Assembly: GCA_002483395.1 (NCBI GenBank)
Contig: DLHV01000141.1
Span: 14,853-21,337, forward strand
From: Chloracidobacterium sp. UBA7659
GTDB lineage: Bacteria; Acidobacteriota; Blastocatellia; Pyrinomonadales; Pyrinomonadaceae
Length of the DNA stretch: 6,485 bases
Direction: 5' to 3'
Positions 1 to 3,723 of this stretch are shown in pieces; within the stretch, counting starts at the first letter, position 1; every line of letters starts with the position of its first letter. The notes below the pieces were generated by a model. That model was given only the letters and a program-made list of their open reading frames with translations. It searched no databases and was not told where the DNA came from. A program made the position numbers and the translations under genes.

Positions 1-878
1 ATCTTCTCGTTCGGCACCGCGCCGCTATAGGAGCCGTAAGAGGTCGTCGAGTCGCTGATCTGGCAGAAGTAGCCCCAGACAGGAATGTTGTCACGCTGCA
101 AATCCTGATGCAGCATCGGAACGACACAGATCGGAAAATCGCCGGCTATTCCGCCGCCTATTTGGAAGAAGCCGATGGTTGAATTGTCCTTTGCGTTATT
201 CGTGTACCAATAGGCGAGCATCGTCATGTATTCGATGCCGGTGCGCACCGTGTGGACGTTTTCGACGTCGCCGGTGATGACGTGGCCGGCAAACATATTG
301 CCCATCGTCGAGTCTTCCCAACCCGGCACGACCATCGGCAGATTACGCTCCATCGCGGCGTACATCCAACTGTCTTTCACGTCGATCTGGTAATACTCCT
401 CGAGCGAGCCGTTCTTTAACACCTGGTACATGAACTCATGCGGATAGTACCGCTGCCCTTCGGCCTCTGCCCGCGTCCAGACATCGATCATCGCCTTCTC
501 CAGCCGCCGCATCGCCTCGTGTTCCGGTATGCATGTGTCCGTCACGCGGTTCATGTGACGGTCGAGCAGGTCCTGCTCGTCGGCTGGCGTCAGATCGCGG
601 TAATGCGGCACGCGCTCATAAAAATCGTGAGCGACCAGGTTGAATAAATCTTCTTCCAGATTCGCGCCCGTGCAGGAAATGATCTGCACCTTGTCCTGCC
701 GGATCATCTCCGCCAAACTCAGCCCCAACTCCGCCGTAGACATCGCCCCTGCCAGCGTGATCATCATCTTGCCGCCATTGTCCAGATGCCGCTTGTACCC
801 TTCCGCCGCGTCAATCAACGCCGCCGCGTTGAAATGCCGGTAGTGATGCTTGATGAACTCTGATATCGTACCGTTCAT
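1..878 (-). CDS. Deoxyhypusine synthase-like protein (3' end beyond window)
   Basis: Reading from the ATG at 876-878 gives 292 codons open to the window edge, so the C-terminus is missing. The protein starts MNGTISEFIKHHYRHFNAAA and contains KMMITLAGAMSTAELG (about 37-52), the SCTGANLEED segment (68-77), GGGI (241-244) and SGAVPNE (285-291). These are hallmarks of the NAD-dependent deoxyhypusine synthase fold. In the human enzyme the catalytic lysine lies in a WGK motif a few residues after the SGA..PDE segment, so here it falls just past the edge and cannot be checked. Bacteria lack eIF5A, so the substrate is not the eukaryotic one; bacterial homologues have been linked to homospermidine-type polyamine synthesis, and transfer of that role here is inference. 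AGGA and GGAG lie 10 and 3 nt before the ATG. The gene is transcribed away from the small plus-strand gene at 1037. Family assignment is strong; exact reaction is uncertain. Confidence 0.9.
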   Translation of the reverse strand, partial: MNGTISEFIKHHYRHFNAAALIDAAEGYKRHLDNGGKMMITLAGAMSTAELGLSLAEMIRQDKVQIISCTGANLEEDLFNLVAHDFYERVPHYRDLTPADEQDLLDRHMNRVTDTCIPEHEAMRRLEKAMIDVWTRAEAEGQRYYPHEFMYQVLKNGSLEEYYQIDVKDSWMYAAMERNLPMVVPGWEDSTMGNMFAGHVITGDVENVHTVRTGIEYMTMLAYWYTNNAKDNSTIGFFQIGGGIAGDFPICVVPMLHQDLQRDNIPVWGYFCQISDSTTSYGSYSGAVPNEK

Positions 879-916
879 ATTCTCCAATTCCTAAGGATTT
901 ATCCATTCAGCTAAGT

Positions 917-945
917 TTGATAATAGACAGAGACTCGCTTACTAT
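917..945 (+). promoter_or_regulatory. Predicted sigma70-type promoter for the small membrane-protein gene
   Basis: TTGATA (917-922, five of six consensus bases) is followed after 17 nt by TACTAT (940-945, four of six). Transcription would begin near 952 and leave a leader of about 85 nt before the GTG at 1037. It is generated by the same imperfect inverted repeat (917-926 with 939-948, 8 of 10 pairs) that creates the stronger minus-strand promoter. RNA polymerase could therefore occupy only one of the two at a time. The inverted repeat could equally be an operator. Confidence 0.4.
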
Positions 946-948
946 CAA
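920..948 (-). promoter_or_regulatory. Predicted sigma70-type promoter for the DHS-like gene
   Basis: On the minus strand a TTGATA -35 box (943-948) and a TATTAT -10 box (920-925) are separated by exactly 17 nt. Each matches five of six consensus bases. Initiation near 913 would give a leader of about 35 nt before the ATG at 878. The site overlaps completely with a weaker plus-strand promoter. Prediction from sequence only. Confidence 0.55.
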
Positions 949-1036
949 CACAACATGCTGTTTATGGACGCTGAGTAAGTCAAAATCAACTCACTTGCGG
1001 TTTTCTCGGAAGTCTTGTCGTTAGGAGTGGAAATTT

Positions 1037-1261
1037 GTGAGAAGGATTATTCTTTATTTCTTAGCCGTTGTTCTGGGTGCCTGGGGGGCTCTATCTGTCC
1101 TTCGCGGCATTGAATTGCTCTTAACAGGTAGTTTGACCGCCTACGGCGCTGGGCGGCTCCTTGGCTCATTCGTATTGGGTCCCATCTTGTTATTTGCCGC
1201 ATGGAAAGTGTTCACCCATGCGAGGAATACGTCACCGCCTGACGGTGAAAACGATCGCTAA
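1037..1261 (+). CDS. Small two-helix membrane protein, unknown function
   Basis: 74 residues starting at GTG, with a good AGGAG ribosome binding site at 1023-1027, 9 nt upstream. Two hydrophobic segments are visible, about residues 4-24 and 38-60, separated by a short loop containing RGIELLLTG. A polar, charged tail (THARNTSPPDGENDR) follows. The N-terminal MRR followed by the first helix could be an uncleaved signal anchor. I do not recognise a family. It lies in otherwise non-coding DNA rather than opposite another gene, which favours a real gene. Its TAA (1259-1261) overlaps the nrdB stop codon on the other strand. It is divergent from the DHS-like gene and convergent with nrdB, so it is probably monocistronic. 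Confidence 0.65.
   Translation: MRRIILYFLAVVLGAWGALSVLRGIELLLTGSLTAYGAGRLLGSFVLGPILLFAAWKVFTHARNTSPPDGENDR
1232..1248. terminator. Hairpin at the convergent gene ends
   Basis: A perfect 6-bp inverted repeat (TCACCG at 1232-1237, CGGTGA at 1243-1248) with a 5-nt loop lies inside the last codons of the small membrane-protein gene and 9 nt beyond the nrdB stop. Neither side has a T-run, so it is not a classical intrinsic terminator. It could stabilise the 3' end of the nrdB mRNA or act as a weak pause site. It is the only hairpin I see at this junction. Confidence 0.3.
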
Positions 1262-2256
1262 AATGTCTCACTAAAACTTACCTCGCCCGCGACAGCGACT
1301 TGATAGGCCGAGACGCGACGTTCGAAGAAGTTGGCGAGTTCCTGCACGTCTTGTAGGTCCATGAACGAGAACGGATTTTTTGCACCGTAAACTTTTTGCA
1401 AGCCGAGCATCGCGAGGCGCTGGTCGGCGATGAATTCCAGATACTGCCGCATGTCCGCAACCGAAAGGCCGGCGACGCCGCCGCTCAGGATATCCTCGGC
1501 AAACTGCATTTCGCATTCGACCGCCTCATCGAGCATCTCGACGATCTGCCGCGTCAAGTCGTGATCGAAAAGCTCGGGCTCTTCGTTTCTGACCTGGTTT
1601 ACGACTTCCAACGCAAAGCTCATATGGGCCGATTCATCACGGAAGACCCAGTTGGTCCCAGCCGCAAGCCCGTGCAACAAACCCTTTGAACGCAGGAAAT
1701 AGACATAGGCGAACGCCGCAAAAAAGAACATCCCTTCGATGCAGGCGGCAAAGCAGATCAAATTGAGCAAGAATTGCTTCCGGTCCTCTTTCGTTTGAAG
1801 TGAATCAAGATCCTGGATCGTGTCGATCCATTTCATGCAAAACTCGCCTTTCGTGCGGATCGACGGAATGTTCTCGATCGCCGCAAACGCCTGCTCGCGT
1901 TCATGATGGTCGGGAATATAGGTATCGAGAAGCGTCAGGTAAAACTGCACATGCACCGCTTCTTCGTAAAGCTGCCGCGACAGGTACATCCTCGCCTCAG
2001 GTGAATTGATGTGCTTGTACAGATTCAGGACCAGATTGTTTGAGACGATCGAATCGCCGGTCGCAAAAAATGCAACCAGCCGGTTGATCATGTGCCGCTC
2101 CGAAGCCGACATCTTGTTCCGCAGATCCGTGACATCGGTCGAAAAATCGACCTCCTCGACCGTCCACGTATTCTTTATCGAATTTTTATACATTTCATAA
2201 AAATCCGGGTACTTCATCGGGCGAAGGGTTAGGTTGAATCCTGGTTCTAATAGCAT
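1258..2256 (-). CDS. nrdB: Ribonucleotide reductase class Ia, small (R2) subunit
   Basis: 332 residues. The R2 subunit houses a diiron-tyrosyl radical and passes the radical to NrdA, enabling reduction of ribonucleoside diphosphates to deoxyribonucleotides. All expected residues are present: ligands D68 (GDSI), E99 and H102 (EAVH), E174 (CIEG), E208 and H211 (DESAH), and the radical tyrosine Y106. Spacings D68-E99 (31) and E174-E208 (34) equal those in E. coli (84-115, 204-238). W31 in the WTVEEVD segment matches E. coli W48, and Y318 near the C-terminus probably matches Y356, followed by a 14-residue tail for docking on R1. Y106 argues against the Phe-containing class Ic type. The ATG at 2254-2256 has only a weak purine-rich site (GAGAG, 5 nt upstream) and lies 12 nt after the dinD stop, so translational coupling is plausible. 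The first 48 nt are duplicated on the other side of dinD. Stop codon overlaps the plus-strand gene. Confidence 0.96.
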   Translation of the reverse strand: MLLEPGFNLTLRPMKYPDFYEMYKNSIKNTWTVEEVDFSTDVTDLRNKMSASERHMINRLVAFFATGDSIVSNNLVLNLYKHINSPEARMYLSRQLYEEAVHVQFYLTLLDTYIPDHHEREQAFAAIENIPSIRTKGEFCMKWIDTIQDLDSLQTKEDRKQFLLNLICFAACIEGMFFFAAFAYVYFLRSKGLLHGLAAGTNWVFRDESAHMSFALEVVNQVRNEEPELFDHDLTRQIVEMLDEAVECEMQFAEDILSGGVAGLSVADMRQYLEFIADQRLAMLGLQKVYGAKNPFSFMDLQDVQELANFFERRVSAYQVAVAGEVSFSETF

Positions 2257-2268
2257 ACTTGCTCTCGC

Positions 2269-3099
2269 TTACCGCTTGGCTCCCCTTAAGACTTTTTTCT
2301 CTTCGGATTGCAGCTTTCTTTGTATTTTCTTAACGTCTTCGGCGGGCGGGAGATTTTCGGGAACGATTCCGCGATCATGCAGCATTTTCCGGACGGCCGA
2401 GTTGTTGTCTACATGCTCATTTTCGATAGAATGCTGCCCCATTAGGTCCTTAGTTTGGACATTCAAGCCAGTCATTTCGGCCGCAAGATCTTTTGCTTTA
2501 ATGCTGATGGTTGGCAGGAAATCCGCCACTGGCCTATTCTCAGGCACTCCTAATTTCCTTTTCAGCATCGGTGTTGAGAGATTGAAAAGAGCCTTATCTC
2601 CCTTTGAGCGTATAACTCCAAATCCCTGGTTATCCACGCCTCGCTCGTATATTATTCCCGAAAGTTGTTTTTCGGTCTGACTGAGCTTTTCGCGGGCTTT
2701 AACTCTTTCATATTCCAAAAGGCGCTGTTCGACAAGTTCCGCTCGACGAGTCTGAACCGCAAAATAATTTTGGGCAAAGGCCACTTCTTCTTTCCGACTG
2801 TCGCCATTCTGCGCAGTTAGATAGCAGGCGTATCTTGTTAGAAAAATGTCATTTAATTCGCGTTCGGCTCCAGAACCAATTTCAACCATTTTCCTGACGT
2901 CAGGAAAATGGTTGGCGATCTGCTCACCAGCATTATTACAGGCCTGTTTTGCCTTATTGATTACCTTTTCAAAGTTTTCCCATTTGCTGTAACCCAAGAG
3001 TTCCTGCAACTCTCTGGCGCTCCAGCATTCAACACCGTCAAACTCAATTGCCACTGACTCAAACTTTTCAAATAGTTGTTTTATTTCCTCTGATTTCAT
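2269..3099 (-). CDS. dinD: DNA damage-inducible protein D (DinD) homologue
   Basis: 276 residues, close to E. coli DinD (about 274). Matching blocks in order: WSARELQELLGYS (26-38), KAKQAC (49-54), HFPDVRKMVEIGS (64-76), RYACYL then QNGD (89-100), YFAVQTRR (112-119), and a C-terminal VRKMLHDRG...PENLP (236-251). The N-terminal part resembles the Bro-N type domain. E. coli DinD is SOS-induced and has been reported to destabilise RecA filaments; the role here is inferred from homology. It lies between nrdA and nrdB, 12 nt before nrdB. No strong ribosome binding site precedes the ATG at 3097-3099 and I found no recognisable LexA box. The base composition looks more AT-rich than nrdA or nrdB. A direct repeat of the nrdB start upstream, and a perfect 32-bp palindrome inside the gene, suggest a relatively recent arrival. 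It may be co-transcribed with the nrd genes. Confidence 0.9.
   Translation of the reverse strand: MKSEEIKQLFEKFESVAIEFDGVECWSARELQELLGYSKWENFEKVINKAKQACNNAGEQIANHFPDVRKMVEIGSGAERELNDIFLTRYACYLTAQNGDSRKEEVAFAQNYFAVQTRRAELVEQRLLEYERVKAREKLSQTEKQLSGIIYERGVDNQGFGVIRSKGDKALFNLSTPMLKRKLGVPENRPVADFLPTISIKAKDLAAEMTGLNVQTKDLMGQHSIENEHVDNNSAVRKMLHDRGIVPENLPPAEDVKKIQRKLQSEEKKVLRGAKR
2883..2914. repeat. Perfect 32-bp palindrome inside dinD
   Basis: Bases 2883-2898 and 2899-2914 are exact reverse complements with no spacer, centred on TGACGTCA. On the dinD strand the core encodes NHFPDVRKMV, so five codons (Asn, His, Phe, Pro, Asp) are mirrored by the codons for Val, Arg, Lys, Met, Val. The peptide fits the conserved DinD block here (E. 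coli has DDHF...DMVKIG), so the palindrome coexists with a normal protein sequence. As RNA it could form a stem of about 14 bp with a 4-nt loop; as DNA it could be a cruciform or the site of a dimeric protein. Confidence 0.97.
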
Positions 3100-3142
3100 T
3101 TTTCTGATAACCGAATAAGTGACACATCTTCCAAGCTTGCGT

Positions 3143-3188
3143 GTACTTCATAGGCGAAGGGTTAGGTTGAATTCATGATCTAGAGCAT
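3143..3188 (-). pseudogene. Decayed duplicate of the nrdB 5' end
   Basis: On the minus strand this segment starts with ATG (3186-3188) and aligns with the first 48 nt of nrdB (2209-2256). There is a 20-bp identical run (3153-3172 equals 2220-2239) and a 9-bp run (3143-3151 equals 2209-2217). Two single-base deletions and several substitutions separate the copies, and an in-frame TAG is the third codon, so it cannot encode R2. Beyond 3143 the similarity stops. The two copies bracket dinD in direct orientation, 934 bp apart, which marks this as a scar of the event that placed dinD in front of nrdB. The flanking parts of the 135-bp gap (3100-3142, 3189-3234) show nothing else I can name. Confidence 0.85.
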
Positions 3189-3234
3189 CTGTTCACTTAA
3201 GAAACTAACGATTCGGAATTATCCGGTTGCGGCA

Positions 3235-3687
3235 CTAACCGACCATGATCGCTGCCGCTCCACCGATAAAGGTGTTGCCACTCATCATGATTCCGCCAAT
3301 ATTAGTTTGATCGGGCGAAGCGTTAAAGAAAAAGCCGGATGGCGTATGAAGCTTAACAGAGACATCTAACTCGGCGGGATGAGCTTCATCGCGTTTTTTG
3401 ATGTCGCAGATTACCTGACCAGTAGAACGTTCCGTAAATATATAGCGATTCATCGAGCCGTCAATCTGATACGCATCCTTATCGCCATAATAGATTTCAT
3501 TGCGTTTAATGCTGGCTACGTGCTGTCCCGTTGCATCATAAATCTCGAAGTAGATTCCAAGATAGCCGTTGTCAGAATGACGTTTCAGTGTAAACAGTGA
3601 TTGATCTTTGTAGACCAATATATTCGGCGTATTGATGTAAGTATTTCCACCGATTCGAACCTTGAAATTTTCTTCTATTTCCCACAT
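3235..3687 (-). CDS. Unrecognised 150-residue protein in the nrd cluster
   Basis: I do not recognise a family. From the ATG at 3685-3687 it has 150 residues: MWEIEENFKV at the start, an apparently beta-rich body with IYDATGQHVASIKRNEIYYG (about 49-68), DGSMNRYIFTERSTG (76-90) and ICDIKKRD (93-100), then ELDVSVKLHTPSGFFF and a glycine-rich hydrophobic tail (130-150) ending in IMVG. It has one cysteine (C94) and no signal peptide or clear transmembrane helix. The alternating 'modifier...G..V..I.R' strands vaguely recall tubby/LURP-one-like barrels, which is speculation. A TTG further upstream (3709-3711) is open, but the AAAGGAG site decides for the ATG. It starts 36 nt after nrdA, consistent with co-transcription; dinD follows after 135 nt. 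Whether it acts with RNR or is a passenger cannot be told from sequence. Confidence 0.75.
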   Translation of the reverse strand: MWEIEENFKVRIGGNTYINTPNILVYKDQSLFTLKRHSDNGYLGIYFEIYDATGQHVASIKRNEIYYGDKDAYQIDGSMNRYIFTERSTGQVICDIKKRDEAHPAELDVSVKLHTPSGFFFNASPDQTNIGGIMMSGNTFIGGAAAIMVG

Positions 3688-3693
3688 GACTAA

Positions 3694-3700
3694 CTCCTTT
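3694..3700 (-). promoter_or_regulatory. Strong ribosome binding site of the 150-residue protein
   Basis: AAAGGAG on the minus strand ends 6 nt before the ATG at 3685-3687. It would lie inside the coding region if the upstream TTG (3709-3711) were used, so it fixes the shorter start. Confidence 0.8.
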
Positions 3701-3723
3701 GCTCCCCCCAATTCACAATTTCT

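Noticed and set aside
972..993. TGAGT/ACTCA inverted repeat in the leader of the small membrane-protein gene.
   Set aside because: Five-base arms with a 12-nt spacer in AT-rich DNA are expected by chance, and no terminator or known motif is attached.
1258..2256. Possibility that the R2 is a class Ic (metal-substituted, Phe at the radical site) enzyme.
   Set aside because: Y106 stands at the radical position four residues after ligand H102, as in class Ia.
2234..2680. Plus-strand open frame of 148 codons opposite dinD and the nrdB start.
   Set aside because: It lies antisense to dinD, which has clear family motifs; the translated plus-strand peptide is serine/phenylalanine-rich with no recognisable domain.
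3133..3184. Clustered HindIII, EcoRI and XbaI recognition sequences (3133-3138, 3169-3174, 3179-3184) resembling a vector polylinker.
   Set aside because: The EcoRI and XbaI sites fall within the segment that aligns to the nrdB start, differing by ordinary substitutions and deletions. No vector sequence follows, so this is decayed genomic DNA.
3192..3203. TTC-N6-GAA inverted repeat upstream of dinD as a possible LexA (SOS) box.
   Set aside because: Only three bases per arm, not matching either the CTGT-N8-ACAG or the GAAC-N4-GTTC type boxes, and more than 90 nt from the dinD start.
3688..3711. Longer start (TTG at 3709-3711) for the 150-residue protein.
   Set aside because: It would place the strong AAAGGAG site inside the coding region; the ATG at 3685-3687 is 6 nt after that site.
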